Assembly: GCA_934668345.1 (NCBI GenBank) | Contig: CAKUNE010000001.1 | Location: 471,614 to 535,613 of the forward strand | Source: an uncultured Collinsella sp. | Lineage (GTDB): Bacteria; Actinomycetota; Coriobacteriia; Coriobacteriales; Coriobacteriaceae | Length of the DNA: 64,000 nucleotides | Direction of reading: 5' to 3' | In this document: piece by piece, positions 17,254-26,604 of the stretch | Layout: every line of letters starts with the position of its first letter | Numbering within the stretch: the stretch's first letter is position 1 | The notes under the pieces: model-generated | The model's database searches: none | Seen by the model: the letters and a program-made list of their open reading frames with translations, nothing else | Told to the model about the DNA's origin: nothing | Program-made: the position numbers and the translations under genes

Positions 17254-18180
17254 CTATGCGAGCTCGTCGGCAATAGCTGCGACCTGCTCGGCCGTTTCGC
17301 ACGAATACACGCGAACGTCGCTCAGCGTACGCTTGACCAGGCCCGACAGCGTTTTGCCAGGGCCGACCTCAATAAACGTGTCGATGCCCTGATCCTGCAG
17401 AGTATGCAGCGTGTCGACCCAGCGAACGGCATGGCTCACCTGGTTGGCCAAGACATCCGATGCTGCTCGCGGGTCCGCCGGATAGGGCGCCGCCGTCATG
17501 TTTGCCATGACCGGAATGAGCAGCGAAGACGGAGCGTGGCCGGCTTGGATATACGTCGCCAGCCCCTCAGTCGCCTCGGCCATATAGGGGCTATGAAATG
17601 CACCCGACACCGCGACTTTCATAGCGCGGCCGCCAGCCTCTTTTACTAGGACGTCGAGCTCCTGCAGCGCCTCGGGCGCTCCGGCAACAACCGTCTGCTG
17701 CGGACTGTTGTAGTTGACCGGCCAGCAGTCCTCACCGGCCTGTTTTGCCAGGCCCTCGACTTGCGCCGCATCGAGTTTGATGACGGCGCGCATGCCGCCG
17801 GGGTGACGCTCGGCCGCCGTGGCCATCAATGCCGCGCGCTCACACACGAGCTCAAAACCCGCTCGCGTATCGAATGCCCCCGCGAAGGTGAGTGCTGCGA
17901 CCTCGCCCAGCGAGAATCCCGCACAGGCGGCAGGCACCACGCCGCGCTCGCGCAGGGCGACGGCGACAGCTAAGTCGTGGACGAATACGCAAGGCTGCGT
18001 GTTCTCGGTCTGCGAGAGCTCCTCTTTCGAGGCGCTCCGGCACTGCTTGCTCGTCCCCGGGCGCACCTCGTCGGCAATGGCGAACACCTCGGAAGCCGCC
18101 GGCGATGCCTCGATCAGGTCGACGCCCATCGCGGGGTGCTGGGCGCCCTGGCCGGCAAACAGAAACGCTACGCTACCCAT
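17254..18180 (-). CDS. fabD: Malonyl-CoA:ACP acyltransferase
   Basis: A 308-residue protein with the N-terminal FLFAGQGAQ motif, the nucleophile elbow AGFSLGEVAA (GxSxG) and the catalytic His in SGAFHSPYM, all as in FabD. It loads malonyl groups onto ACP. A GTG at 18186 is in frame, but the ATG at 18180 has better spacing to GAGGGG. Its start overlaps the end of fabK by 13 bases. Confidence 0.94.
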   Translation of the reverse strand: MGSVAFLFAGQGAQHPAMGVDLIEASPAASEVFAIADEVRPGTSKQCRSASKEELSQTENTQPCVFVHDLAVAVALRERGVVPAACAGFSLGEVAALTFAGAFDTRAGFELVCERAALMATAAERHPGGMRAVIKLDAAQVEGLAKQAGEDCWPVNYNSPQQTVVAGAPEALQELDVLVKEAGGRAMKVAVSGAFHSPYMAEATEGLATYIQAGHAPSSLLIPVMANMTAAPYPADPRAASDVLANQVSHAVRWVDTLHTLQDQGIDTFIEVGPGKTLSGLVKRTLSDVRVYSCETAEQVAAIADELA

Positions 18181-19112
18181 GCGCACGCACCCCTCAGGAC
18201 GCGCTCGGCGCCATCGACCAGGTCGTCAACGATTTCACGTGCACTCTGGCGTTCGTTGACCATGCCGGCAATCTGTCCACACAAAAACGAACCTTCTTCG
18301 TAATTGCCGTCCTTGGCGGCCTTGCGAAGGGCGCCCGTACCCATGGCCCCGAGCTCCTCGACACTTACGCCCGCCGCCTCGCTCTTGGCGTAGGCGTTAG
18401 TAAAGGGGCTCTTGAGGGCACGCACCGGGTGTCCCGTCGAGCGGCCGGTCGCACGCGTCGAGGTGTCGTTGGCCTTCAAGACCATCTCTTTGTACTGTTC
18501 GGATACGGTGCACTCGTTTGCGACCAGAAAGCGCGTACCCACTTGCACGCCGGCGGCGCCCAGCATAAAGGCGGCCGCTACGCCGCGGCCGTCGGCAATA
18601 CCGCCGGCGGCCACGACGGGGATATCGACCGCATCGACAACCTGCGGCACCAATGCCATCGTCGAGGTCTCGCCAATATGGCCGCCTGATTCGGTGCCCT
18701 CGGCAACCACGGCAGTGGCTCCGCGACGCGCCACGAGACGCGCCAGCGCCACAGATGCAACAACCGGGATGACCTTGATGCCCGCCTCGTTCCACGCCTT
18801 CATGTACTTGGTGGGATTTCCGGCGCCCGTCACGACGACCGGCACTCGCTCGTCAATAACGACCCGCGCGACCTCGTCGGCAAACGGGCTCATGAGCATA
18901 ACGTTGACGCCAAAGGGCTTATCCGTCCTGGCGCGCAGCTCGTGAATCTGGTCGCGCAGCCAGTTGGCATCGGCGTTCATGGCCGCGATAACCCCCAAGC
19001 CGCCCGCCTCGGACACTGCGGACGCCAGCGAGGCGTCGGCAATCCAGGCCATACCGCCCTGGAACACGGGCTTTTCGATGCCGAGCAGATCGCAGAGAGG
19101 AGTCTTGAGCAT
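18168..19112 (-). CDS. fabK: FMN-dependent enoyl-ACP reductase FabK
   Basis: A 314-residue TIM-barrel flavoprotein of the nitronate monooxygenase/FabK superfamily. It starts TPLCDLLGIEKPVFQGGMAW and contains AEGTESGGHIG and AAGGIADGRG, the FMN phosphate-binding loops. The position inside the fab operon, with no FabI or FabV in the window, supports enoyl-ACP reductase rather than nitronate oxidase. FabK enzymes are naturally insensitive to triclosan. The start is 2 bases after the acpP stop. Confidence 0.92.
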   Translation of the reverse strand: MLKTPLCDLLGIEKPVFQGGMAWIADASLASAVSEAGGLGVIAAMNADANWLRDQIHELRARTDKPFGVNVMLMSPFADEVARVVIDERVPVVVTGAGNPTKYMKAWNEAGIKVIPVVASVALARLVARRGATAVVAEGTESGGHIGETSTMALVPQVVDAVDIPVVAAGGIADGRGVAAAFMLGAAGVQVGTRFLVANECTVSEQYKEMVLKANDTSTRATGRSTGHPVRALKSPFTNAYAKSEAAGVSVEELGAMGTGALRKAAKDGNYEEGSFLCGQIAGMVNERQSAREIVDDLVDGAERVLRGACAWVA

Positions 19113-19114
19113 CT

Positions 19115-19351
19115 CTACTTCTCCAATGCCGCCTCGACCGTATCGGCGAACTCGCCGACCGTCTTGGGGTTCTCCTCGGTATCGAGCTGGATGCCAAACT
19201 CGTCCTCGACGGCGACGAGGATCTCGACGGTGCCCAGACTGTCGAGACCAATCTCCTCGAGCGTGGACTCGGGCTTCATCTCGACGTCGTCAAGGCCAGC
19301 GGTCTCGCGGATAACGTCGCAAACGCGCTCGAAGGTCTTCTGATCTGACAT
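19115..19351 (-). CDS. acpP: Acyl carrier protein
   Basis: A 78-residue acidic protein of the standard length. The phosphopantetheine serine lies in EEIGLDSLGTVE (DSL motif). It carries the growing acyl chain. AAAGGAG is placed 8 bases before the ATG. Its location between fabH and fabK, inside the operon, ties its supply to that of the synthases. Confidence 0.95.
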   Translation of the reverse strand: MSDQKTFERVCDVIRETAGLDDVEMKPESTLEEIGLDSLGTVEILVAVEDEFGIQLDTEENPKTVGEFADTVEAALEK

Positions 19352-19403
19352 GGTAGTTCTCCTTTGTTTGTGCCCCAGGGGCGTTTTTATTTCCTATGTG
19401 CGA

Positions 19404-20363
19404 CTACTTCCAACGAAGCAGATAGCCACCTATATCCAGGCCGGCGCCAAATCCAACGAGGGCGATGGTGTCGCCCGCATTCAGTGCGTCGGTGCGTGCC
19501 AGCCGGTCAAGCGCAAAGGGAATGCAGGCGCTCGAAATGTTGCCGGTCTCGCATAGCGTTCGAACCACGCGCTCGTCTGGCACACCGAGGCGCTTGACCG
19601 CCTGACTCAGGATTCGTTCGTTAGCCTGATGGAATACAAAATGGTCGATGTCCTCGACCGAAATGCCCGCATCGCTCGCAAGCTTATGGACCGTGTCGCA
19701 GATGGCGTTGACGCCGAACTTGAACACGCGGCGGCCATTCATGGACAGCACGCTCTCGCTATCTGCGGAGGCCTTAAACGGCGAGGTGCCAACCAGACCG
19801 GGAACGCGCAACGTCTCGACGTCGGGCGCCGTCGAAAGCTCAACGGCAAGGGGGCTGTCTCCCCCAGCCTCAATCACCGCGGCGCCTGCCCCATCGCCAA
19901 AGAGCATGCAGGTGGCGCGGTCGGTCCAGTCGAGCGCGCGCGTCATCTGCTCGGCAGCAACGATAAGCACGCGCTTGGCACGACCCCGGGCGATATAGCC
20001 CTCGGCAACATCGAGCGCAAATACGAAGCCGGCACAGGCCGCCGAAACATCGAAGGCAGGGCACGTCGCGCCTAGTCGCTCAGCGACGGCGCACGCTTCG
20101 GCAGGAACGAGATGATCGCCCGTCGTCGTCGAACAAACGATCAAATCCAGCTGGCTCGCATCGATTCCAGACGTCTGGAGCGCTTGCTCGCTCGCTGTCA
20201 CGGCAAGGTCGTCGAGTGACTCGGTGGTGCACACATGGCGGCTCTTGATACCTGTGCGGGTAAAAATCCACTCATCCGAGGTATCGAGAAACTCGGACAG
20301 CTCGTCATTGGAAACACTGCGCTTAGGAAGCGCCGAGCCCGTTCCAAGAATCGTGAAACCCAT
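19404..20363 (-). CDS. fabH: 3-oxoacyl-ACP synthase III
   Basis: A 319-residue thiolase-fold enzyme with the FabH triad: Cys in SAACAGFVFAL, His in FVFHQANERI, Asn in CETGNISSACIP. It starts chains by condensing acetyl- or branched acyl-CoA with malonyl-ACP. The frame is open 19 codons further up, but AAAGGAGG stands just before the ATG at 20363. It is the first gene of the fatty acid operon and lies divergent from birA across a 176-bp region with a repeated palindrome. Confidence 0.95.
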   Translation of the reverse strand: MGFTILGTGSALPKRSVSNDELSEFLDTSDEWIFTRTGIKSRHVCTTESLDDLAVTASEQALQTSGIDASQLDLIVCSTTTGDHLVPAEACAVAERLGATCPAFDVSAACAGFVFALDVAEGYIARGRAKRVLIVAAEQMTRALDWTDRATCMLFGDGAGAAVIEAGGDSPLAVELSTAPDVETLRVPGLVGTSPFKASADSESVLSMNGRRVFKFGVNAICDTVHKLASDAGISVEDIDHFVFHQANERILSQAVKRLGVPDERVVRTLCETGNISSACIPFALDRLARTDALNAGDTIALVGFGAGLDIGGYLLRWK

Positions 20364-20379
20364 CACTAACCTCCTTTGA

Positions 20380-20446
20380 GTTGTTGACGTGTTTACATCG
20401 ACCAAGAGAGGATAGCGCATTTCAGTCGTTGTTGACGTGTTAACAT
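20380..20446. promoter_or_regulatory. Duplicated palindromic operator between fabH and birA
   Basis: Two 19-bp direct repeats, 20380-20398 and 20428-20446, differ at one base; they read GTTGTTGACGTGTT(T/A)ACAT. Each contains an imperfect palindrome of the form TGTTrACryGTyAACA. Their spacing is 48 bp. A minus-strand TATCCT (20414-20409) lies between them and may be the fabH -10. The layout suggests a dimeric repressor controlling the fatty acid operon and perhaps birA. The sites do not resemble the FabT or FapR sequences known to me. Confidence 0.7.
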
Positions 20447-20539
20447 TAAATTGCCCAAATGCGACAAAGGCTTCACATTGTGTCTATCTCTCGACACCAT
20501 TGCGTTATTCACTTATTCATTAAGGAGGTAGCAGCCGTT

Positions 20540-21316
20540 ATGGATGCCAAATTAACGATAGTCGACGTAACCGGATCGACCAACGATGACCTGCTCGAAG
20601 CAGGAAAACAGGGAGCGCCGCACGGCACAGGACTTGCCGCCCGGGCTCAGACAGCAGGACGCGGCCGACGCGGCCACAAGTGGGATTCAACCGCCGGCAA
20701 CCTATTGCTTTCGATTGTCCTGCGTCCACGTGTTGATCCCACCAAGTACTCTGGTCTTGCCGCCGTCAGCGGCTTAGCGGTGCTCGAGGCGCTCGAGGCG
20801 CAAGGTCTTGCTAACGAGATCGGCCTCAAATGGCCCAACGACCTCGTCGCGCGAGAGCGCAAGCTCGGTGGCATCCTGGTTGAGGCGGCTCGCGACAACA
20901 AAGGCCAGCCCTTCGCCGTCTGCGGCATTGGCGTCAACGTGAACTACACGCCCTCTGAGGTCCCCGATGGCGGCCTGCCGGCAATCGGCCTCTCGGACCT
21001 CAACGAGAACGTTCCAGCCGTCGATGTGCTGCTCAAGGAGGTCTATCACACCGTCGTAAACGCTGTGGACGCGTGGGCAGATCTGCTCAACGCCATGGAA
21101 GAAGACGCTGGTCCGATCGCGCCCGTCCACGATGATTATGTCGCTCATCTCAATTGGATTGGGGAGCACGTTATCGCCCGTTCCCCTGCCGGTGACGAGC
21201 TGGCGCGTGGCATCTTTCAAACGGTCGATGCCTTTGGTCGCGCGTGTATCGAAACGGAAGACGGCTTGCGTTCCTTCCATTTTGAGGAGGCGTCATTGCG
21301 CCCATTGAGCGAATAG
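20540..21316 (+). CDS. birA: Biotin--[acetyl-CoA-carboxylase] ligase, catalytic-only form
   Basis: A 258-residue protein starting MDAKLTIVDVTGSTNDDL. It has the biotinyl-AMP loop AQTAGRGRRGHKWDS (GRGRRG-type) and KWPNDL, the biotin site, then a short C-terminal SH3-like domain. It lacks the N-terminal helix-turn-helix of E. coli BirA, so it should attach biotin without acting as a repressor itself. Its substrate is probably AccB (14683-15159). TAAGGAGG lies 9 bases before the ATG; upstream frame extension is not supported. Confidence 0.93.
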   Translation: MDAKLTIVDVTGSTNDDLLEAGKQGAPHGTGLAARAQTAGRGRRGHKWDSTAGNLLLSIVLRPRVDPTKYSGLAAVSGLAVLEALEAQGLANEIGLKWPNDLVARERKLGGILVEAARDNKGQPFAVCGIGVNVNYTPSEVPDGGLPAIGLSDLNENVPAVDVLLKEVYHTVVNAVDAWADLLNAMEEDAGPIAPVHDDYVAHLNWIGEHVIARSPAGDELARGIFQTVDAFGRACIETEDGLRSFHFEEASLRPLSE

Positions 21317-21370
21317 AGCGCCGCAGCCACCTACTCGGCAGCATTACCCGGCAGTCCAAACCATCATTCA

Positions 21371-21407
21371 AAACAAAAGAGCCCCGCTACCGTAATGGCA
21401 GCGGGGC
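21371..21407 (-). terminator. Terminator of the rpsL-rpsG-fusA-rpsJ operon
   Basis: Arms GCCCCGCT (21381-21388) and AGCGGGGC (21400-21407) form a stem followed on the minus strand by TCTTTTGTTTT. It ends the operon immediately after rpsJ. Confidence 0.85.
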
Positions 21408-21431
21408 CCTGTAAGCTATGAGCGATATCGC

Positions 21432-21740
21432 TTAGAGCTTGATGTCGATGTCGACGCCAGCGGGGAGGTCGAGACGCATAAGCGAATCAACGGTGCCCGA
21501 GGTGGGGTCGAGGATGTCGATGAGGCGCTTGTGGGTGCGCATCTCGAACTGCTCACGGGAGTCCTTGTTCACGTGCGGCGAGCGAATAACCGTGTACAGG
21601 TTGCGCTCGGTGGGCAGGGGGACAGGACCGGAAACGCGAGCGCCGGTCTTCTGAGCGGTCTCGACGATGAGCTTCGCGGACTGATCGACGACCTCGTGAT
21701 CATAGCCCTTGAGGCGAATGCGGATCTTCTGGGTAGCCAA
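21432..21740 (-). CDS. rpsJ: 30S ribosomal protein S10
   Basis: A 102-residue protein of standard length, starting [20 protein letters not shown], with the conserved [21 protein letters not shown]10 is in the 30S head and is also NusE, the partner of NusB and NusG in antitermination. It is the last gene of the rpsL operon, in the place where tuf usually stands, and is cut off from rplC, its usual neighbour, by 14 kb. Confidence 0.97.
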   Translation of the reverse strand: MATQKIRIRLKGYDHEVVDQSAKLIVETAQKTGARVSGPVPLPTERNLYTVIRSPHVNKDSREQFEMRTHKRLIDILDPTSGTVDSLMRLDLPAGVDIDIKL

Positions 21741-21800
21741 CTTAAACCTCCAAAGAGTGCGAGAGATGTTCTCGCGGATTACGTAACAGGGAGCTCGAAC

Positions 21801-23900
21801 TTAGGCGTTCTTGCTCATGACCTCGTCCACGATGGACTTGGGCGCGGGCTCATAAGAGTCGAACTGCATCGTGTAGGATGCACGGCCCTGGGTCTGGGAG
21901 CGAAGGTCGGTAGCGTAACCGAACATCTCGCCCAGCGGCACCTTGGCACGGATGAGCTTGCTGTTCTTGCGATCCTCCATGCCCTCGATCTTGCCGCGGC
22001 GACCGGAGAGGTTGCCCATAACGTCGCCCATGTACTGCTCGGGGGTCTCGACCTCGACAGCCATGATCGGCTCGAGCAGCTGCGGATCGGACTTCTTGAG
22101 GGCGTCCTTGATAGCCATGGAACCGGCGATCTTAAAGGCGGCCTCGGAGGAGTCGACCTCGTGGTAAGAACCGTCGAACAGGGTGACCTTGACGTCGAGG
22201 ACCGGGAAGCCGGCGATAACACCGGTGTTCAGGGCCTCCTGGATGCCCTTGTCAATGGACGGGATGTACTCCTTGGGCACGACGCCGCCGACGATGGCGT
22301 TGACGAACTCGTAGCCGAAGCCCTCCTCCATCTTCTCGAGCTTGATGACGGCGTGGCCGTACTGACCGCGACCGCCGGACTGACGGACGAACTTGCCCTC
22401 AGCCTTCTCGACGTCGTGACCAGCGGTCTCGCGGTAGGCAACCTGGGGCTTACCGACGTTAGCGTCAACCTTGAACTCGCGGAGCAGACGGTCGACGATG
22501 ATCTCGAGGTGCAGCTCGCCCATGCCGGCGATGATGGTCTGGCCGGTCTCGTGGTTGGTGGACACCTGGAAGGTCGGGTCCTCCTCGGCGAGCTTGGTCA
22601 GAGCCAGGGACATCTTGTCCTGCTCGGCCTTGGTCTTGGGCTCGATGGCAACGTCGATAACGGGCTTGGCGAACTCGATCTTCTCGAGGACGATCTCCTT
22701 GCCCTCGGCGCACAGGGTGTCACCGGTGGTGGAGTTCTTGAAACCGACGCAAGCGACGATGTCGCCGGCGGCAGCGTCGTCACGGTCGATACGCTCGGCG
22801 GCGTTCATCTCGAGGATGCGGCCGAGGCGCTCGCGCTGACCGTTGGAAGCGTTGACCACGTAGGAGCCGGACTCGGCGCGGCCGGAGTAAACACGGACAT
22901 AGGTGAGCTTACCGACGAACGGGTCGGTCATGATCTTGAAGACCAGGCCGGAGAAGGGCTCGTCGAAGGAAGGATGACGCTGGATCTCCTCGCCGGTGTC
23001 CGGATCGGTACCGGTGACGGCCTCAACGTCGAGCGGGCTGGGCAGGTAGTCGACGACAGCGTCGAGCAGCTCCTGAACGCCCTTGTTCTTGTAGGCGGAG
23101 CCCACAAAGACGAGGTTGAGCTCGTTGGCCAGAACGCCCTTGCGCAGAGCAGCCTTGAGCTCCTCGACGGTGAAGTCCTCCTCCATGAGGATCTTCTCCA
23201 TGAGCTCGTCGTCAAAGCTGGCAGCAGCGTCGAGGAGCTCCTCGCGCTTGGTGGCAGCGATGTCAGCAAACTCAGCCGGGATCTCGTCCATCGGCTCGGG
23301 GTAGGTCATACCCTTCTCGTCGGCCTTAAAATCCCATGCAGTCATGGTGACCAGGTCGATGACGCCCCAGAAGTTGTCCTCGGCGCCCATCGGGACCTGA
23401 GCGGCCACGGCGTTAGCGTCGAGACGATCCTTCATGGTCTCGATAGCGTTGAAGAAGTCAGCGCCCACGCGGTCATACTTGTTGATGAAGGCGATGCGGG
23501 GGACGTTGAAGGTAGAAGCCTGACGCCAAACGGTCTCAGACTGGGGCTGAACGCCGGCAACGGCGTCGAAGACGGCGACAGCGCCATCGAGGACGCGCAG
23601 GCAGCGCTCGACCTCGGCGGTGAAGTCAACGTGGCCCGGGGTGTCGATGATCTGGATGCGGTAGTCCTTACCGTCCTTGTTCCAGAAGCAGGTGGTAGCA
23701 GCGGAGGTAATGGTTACGCCGCGCTCCTGCTCCTGAACCATCCAGTCCATGGTGGCAGCGCCCTCATGGACCTCACCGATCTTGTGGGTCTTACCGGTGT
23801 AGTAAAGAATACGCTCGGTCGTGGTGGTCTTACCAGCATCGATGTGGGCCATGATGCCGATGTTACGGGTATCGGAAAGCTTGTACTTAGGCTTAGCCAT
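21801..23900 (-). CDS. fusA: Elongation factor G
   Basis: A 699-residue GTPase of standard length. The N-terminal G domain shows [19 protein letters not shown] (P loop), [12 protein letters not shown] and NKYDR; the rest covers domains II to V with the typical [18 protein letters not shown]. It drives translocation and, with RRF, ribosome recycling. It lies 19 bp after rpsG and 60 bp before rpsJ. Confidence 0.97.
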   Translation of the reverse strand: MAKPKYKLSDTRNIGIMAHIDAGKTTTTERILYYTGKTHKIGEVHEGAATMDWMVQEQERGVTITSAATTCFWNKDGKDYRIQIIDTPGHVDFTAEVERCLRVLDGAVAVFDAVAGVQPQSETVWRQASTFNVPRIAFINKYDRVGADFFNAIETMKDRLDANAVAAQVPMGAEDNFWGVIDLVTMTAWDFKADEKGMTYPEPMDEIPAEFADIAATKREELLDAAASFDDELMEKILMEEDFTVEELKAALRKGVLANELNLVFVGSAYKNKGVQELLDAVVDYLPSPLDVEAVTGTDPDTGEEIQRHPSFDEPFSGLVFKIMTDPFVGKLTYVRVYSGRAESGSYVVNASNGQRERLGRILEMNAAERIDRDDAAAGDIVACVGFKNSTTGDTLCAEGKEIVLEKIEFAKPVIDVAIEPKTKAEQDKMSLALTKLAEEDPTFQVSTNHETGQTIIAGMGELHLEIIVDRLLREFKVDANVGKPQVAYRETAGHDVEKAEGKFVRQSGGRGQYGHAVIKLEKMEEGFGYEFVNAIVGGVVPKEYIPSIDKGIQEALNTGVIAGFPVLDVKVTLFDGSYHEVDSSEAAFKIAGSMAIKDALKKSDPQLLEPIMAVEVETPEQYMGDVMGNLSGRRGKIEGMEDRKNSKLIRAKVPLGEMFGYATDLRSQTQGRASYTMQFDSYEPAPKSIVDEVMSKNA

Positions 23901-23919
23901 GTTAGTTCCTTACCTTAAC

Positions 23920-24393
23920 TTACCAACGATAGTGAGAGAACGCGCGGTTGGCCTCGGCCATCTTGAAGACGTCCTCACGCTTCTTGACGGAAGCGCCCAG
24001 GCCGTTGGAAGCGTCGAGGATCTCGTTAGCGAGACGCTCGGCCATGGTCTTCTCCTTGCGAGCGCGGGAGAAGTTAACGATCCAGCGGATACCCAGAGCG
24101 GTGGAACGACGGGAGTTGACCTCCATCGGGACCTGATAGGTAGCGCCACCGACACGCTTGGGCTTAACCTCGAGCGTGGGCTTGACGTTGTCCATAGCCT
24201 TCTTGAAGGTAGCGAGAGCGTCGCCACCCTCGGACTTCTCGGCAACGATCTCGAAAGCGGTGTAAACGATGCGCTCAGCGGTGGCCTTCTTGCCGTCAAG
24301 AAGGACCTTGTTGATGAGCTGAGTCACCAGGCGGTTGTTGTAAACGGCGTCAGGCTGAACCTCACGACGATTAGCTGCTGCACGACGCGGCAT
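23920..24393 (-). CDS. rpsG: 30S ribosomal protein S7
   Basis: A 157-residue protein starting [20 protein letters not shown], with the conserved [20 protein letters not shown]. It ends AFSHYRW, the usual S7 end. S7 nucleates assembly of the 30S head and lies at the exit site. It is 73 bp downstream of rpsL. Confidence 0.97.
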   Translation of the reverse strand: MPRRAAANRREVQPDAVYNNRLVTQLINKVLLDGKKATAERIVYTAFEIVAEKSEGGDALATFKKAMDNVKPTLEVKPKRVGGATYQVPMEVNSRRSTALGIRWIVNFSRARKEKTMAERLANEILDASNGLGASVKKREDVFKMAEANRAFSHYRW

Positions 24394-24466
24394 GTGAAAT
24401 CTCCTTAAGTGTCTACCGTGCGGCGCTTAGGCGGCACACGGCGAAAGTATCAAAACGTTATCTGGC

Positions 24467-24844
24467 TTATTTAGCCTTGGGGCGCTTAGCACCGTACTTG
24501 GAACGGGCCTGCATACGGTTCTGGACCGGAGCAGCGTCGTAGGCGCCACGGATGACGTGATAACGGACACCAGGGAGGTCACGGACACGACCGCCGCGGA
24601 CGAGCACGATGGAGTGCTCCTGCAGGTTGTGGCCCTCACCCGGGATGTAAGCAGTAACTTCGATGCCGTTGACGAGGCGAACACGGGCAACCTTACGAAG
24701 AGCCGAGTTCGGCTTCTTGGGGCTCGTGGTGAAGACGCGGGTGCACACGCCGCGCTTCTGGGAGTTGTGCTGCAGAGCAGCGTTCTTGGACTTCTTGGGC
24801 ACGGAACGACGGCCCTGGCGAACCAGCTGGTTAATAGTAGGCAA
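24467..24844 (-). CDS. rpsL: 30S ribosomal protein S12
   Basis: A 125-residue protein with the S12 decoding loop [19 protein letters not shown] and [19 protein letters not shown]. The lysine before PNSA, whose replacement gives streptomycin resistance in other species, is present. It heads the operon rpsL-rpsG-fusA-rpsJ, with a clear promoter about 95 bp upstream. Confidence 0.97.
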   Translation of the reverse strand: MPTINQLVRQGRRSVPKKSKNAALQHNSQKRGVCTRVFTTSPKKPNSALRKVARVRLVNGIEVTAYIPGEGHNLQEHSIVLVRGGRVRDLPGVRYHVIRGAYDAAPVQNRMQARSKYGAKRPKAK

Positions 24845-24937
24845 AGCGTACTCCTTCTCGAATGATTCCAGCTTTCTGTAAAGTGCAACGGCTTGAATCG
24901 AGGGGTCAGCATCCCCCTACGAAACACGCAGTTCGAT

Positions 24938-24966
24938 AGGATACGTGGCGTTAGCTGTGCCGTCAA
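24938..24966 (-). promoter_or_regulatory. rpsL operon promoter
   Basis: On the minus strand a -35 box TTGACG (24966-24961) is followed after exactly 17 bp by the -10 box TATCCT (24943-24938). The transcript would carry a leader of about 85 nt. The GGATACGCCCG text shared with the rplC upstream region lies just upstream of the -35. Confidence 0.75.
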
Positions 24967-25050
24967 CAGACCACGCCGCCGGGCGTATCCTAAAATAGGC
25001 ACATTTCCGCAAAGCCTACACAAAGTGGAATCCCCTGCTGTGCGCGGGGG

Positions 25051-25191
25051 CGGATTCCCGGGCAGGGCGGCACAGGGGTTAAGTTTGCTGCTCTACAGTC
25101 CTGGCTCGCACGGAGGCCACATTAAGTGGCCTCCGGCTCGTGCGGAACTCACGACAAACTTAACCCCTGTGCCGCCCGGTCCGGGAATCCG
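25051..25191. repeat. Long hairpin element, family A, copy 2 (upstream of rpsL)
   Basis: Outer arms 25051-25061/25181-25191 (11 bp) and 25065-25086/25156-25177 (22 bp) flank a 3x3 internal loop. The 69-base core (25087-25155) matches the core at 7813-7881 closely. Its inner stem reads GGAGGCCAC/GTGGCCTCC instead of GGAAAGCAC/GTGCTTTCC, with matching changes on both sides. It lies 85 bp upstream of the rpsL -35 box. The rest of the 683-bp gap (24845-25527) holds the rpsL leader and promoter, a GGGACAG stretch (25225-25232), family D and a terminator. Confidence 0.9.
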
Positions 25192-25316
25192 ACGTGCTCG
25201 TCGGGGCAACGTTCCCTGGCAAAAAGGGACAGGTTTGTTTTGGTCGGTTTTATCTGCGGAAACGTCGCGCTCCAGCGGTGATCCGCCCTCATCTGTCATA
25301 GGGAAATCGGCGGCGC

Positions 25317-25447
25317 TTTCGGAAGTATGCGGCAAATTCTGGACCTGCCGAGCACGCCGGGGTTTTGCGATAATAAACCCGCAGGTAGAGCGCTTGAGCA
25401 TATGCGGTGTGGTCGGCCCATCGAGATTTTGCCGCATACTTCCGAAA
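25317..25447. repeat. Long inverted-repeat element, family D (single copy here)
   Basis: Perfect 20-bp arms 25317-25336 and 25428-25447 (TTTCGGAAGTATGCGGCAAA and its complement) enclose 91 bases. Inside, ACCTGC/GCAGGT and GGGTTT/AAACCC form a second stem (25343-25385). It differs in sequence from families A and B. No transposase or target duplication was seen. It lies between the rpsL-side element and the end of the anti-sigma gene. Confidence 0.75.
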
Positions 25448-25486
25448 TTCAGGCGAATATCGCTCAAAATAACCGTCCATATAACG

Positions 25487-25520
25487 CAAAATAGGCCGCT
25501 TCCCCTAGTGGGAAGCGGCC
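25487..25520 (-). terminator. Terminator after the anti-sigma gene
   Basis: GGCCGCTTCCC (25494-25504) pairs with GGGAAGCGGCC (25510-25520), 5-base loop, followed on the minus strand by TATTTTG. It ends the sigma/anti-sigma operon 8 bp after the stop codon. Confidence 0.85.
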
Positions 25521-25527
25521 TCAAGCC

Positions 25528-26604
25528 TTACGAGTAGACGATGGTAAAGGGTACTTCTGTTTCGGTCTCTCCTGTTGATGTGCACCTCGTTCCCTCAAGG
25601 GTTACCGATACAACCTGATCGACATTGATGAGCCTTGTCGGAACCCAGATGTTCTCTCCGCTATTGCGCGCCATCGAAACATAGAAATTGTACGCCCCTG
25701 CGTCGTCATCTTCGATAATCTGCTCCGATCCATCCTTGTAGCTGACGGTCAGTTTATGATCAACTGCTTCATAGCCCAGATCATCGATGTGCGTCTGGAT
25801 GGAAAACGGGCTGATCTCGAGAGGCGAGTCGTCGGAGCGGAGCTCCTTTGTATCGACGTGCGCTCCGACGTTAAACTCTGGCGTCGATACCTCGATCACC
25901 TTCGCATCCTCACCTTTGCCCTCCGTCCAACTGATATTCCAGGTGACCGCATGTCGTAAATCTCGATCGCGATTCCAAGATGCAAAGTACATCGTGCCGT
26001 TAATGACCGTGTCGCTTGATGTGTCTTTATCAATGGTGCAGCGTGTATCAGCCCATTCCTCGCCGAAGTTCATGCTGGGTGTACTGACGCCCCCTTCTTC
26101 TTCACCATAGAGAACAAGTTCGCCAAGCTCTGCCGCCGGCTTGTAGTAGTTAACGCCATTCGGATTGGACAATGTAAACGTCACAGCACCGCAACCGTTT
26201 TTATCGATAGCCATATCATGAATGTCGAGTGTATAGCCGTTGCCCTCGACGGACAGATTGACCTTCTGTACTGAACCCTCCAAGCTTTGGGGCGCGATAC
26301 CATCACCAAACTCTCTGGTGTAGGTATATTTAGTCCCCGACGAGCCACCTTGAGTCCAGGTAATGGACTCTCCGTTGCCATGGTTTCCCCAGGCAGAGGC
26401 AAAATAACTGGAATTGACGACGGCGTAGGCGACCCCTCCGGTCGCCAGCACTCCGGCAAGGCATCCGATCACGGCAACGTACAGAGGCTTCGCGTGACCC
26501 TTTCGGCGAAGCGGCTCACCAGCAGCGGCATAAAGAACACGGTCAGCAAGATCGCTATCGGCTTGGACGGACTCGAAGGCCTGCTTGATTTGGTTGGATT
26601 TCAC
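25528..26604 (-). CDS. Membrane-anchored protein, likely anti-sigma factor (DUF4179-like)
   Basis: A 358-residue protein with a short cytoplasmic N terminus (residues 1-40), one transmembrane helix at residues 41-63, and a large extracytoplasmic beta-rich domain with repeated immunoglobulin-like segments. Such single-pass proteins encoded just after ECF sigma genes usually hold the sigma factor at the membrane. The GTG start has AGGAGG six bases upstream and overlaps the sigma gene by 50 bases, so translation is coupled. No zinc anti-sigma motif (HxxxCxxC) is visible, so the mechanism would be of another type. The signal it senses is unknown. Confidence 0.7.
   Translation of the reverse strand: MKSNQIKQAFESVQADSDLADRVLYAAAGEPLRRKGHAKPLYVAVIGCLAGVLATGGVAYAVVNSSYFASAWGNHGNGESITWTQGGSSGTKYTYTREFGDGIAPQSLEGSVQKVNLSVEGNGYTLDIHDMAIDKNGCGAVTFTLSNPNGVNYYKPAAELGELVLYGEEEGGVSTPSMNFGEEWADTRCTIDKDTSSDTVINGTMYFASWNRDRDLRHAVTWNISWTEGKGEDAKVIEVSTPEFNVGAHVDTKELRSDDSPLEISPFSIQTHIDDLGYEAVDHKLTVSYKDGSEQIIEDDDAGAYNFYVSMARNSGENIWVPTRLINVDQVVSVTLEGTRCTSTGETETEVPFTIVYS

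Noticed and set aside
18168..19112. FabK-like protein as nitronate monooxygenase
   Set aside because: The superfamily includes both, but the gene is embedded between acpP and fabD with overlapping ends and no other enoyl reductase is in the operon, so the FabK role is preferred.
21531..23918. Plus-strand frame of 795 codons opposite fusA
   Set aside because: Complete overlap with fusA and Leu/Gly/Asp-rich shadow composition; no domain or start signal.
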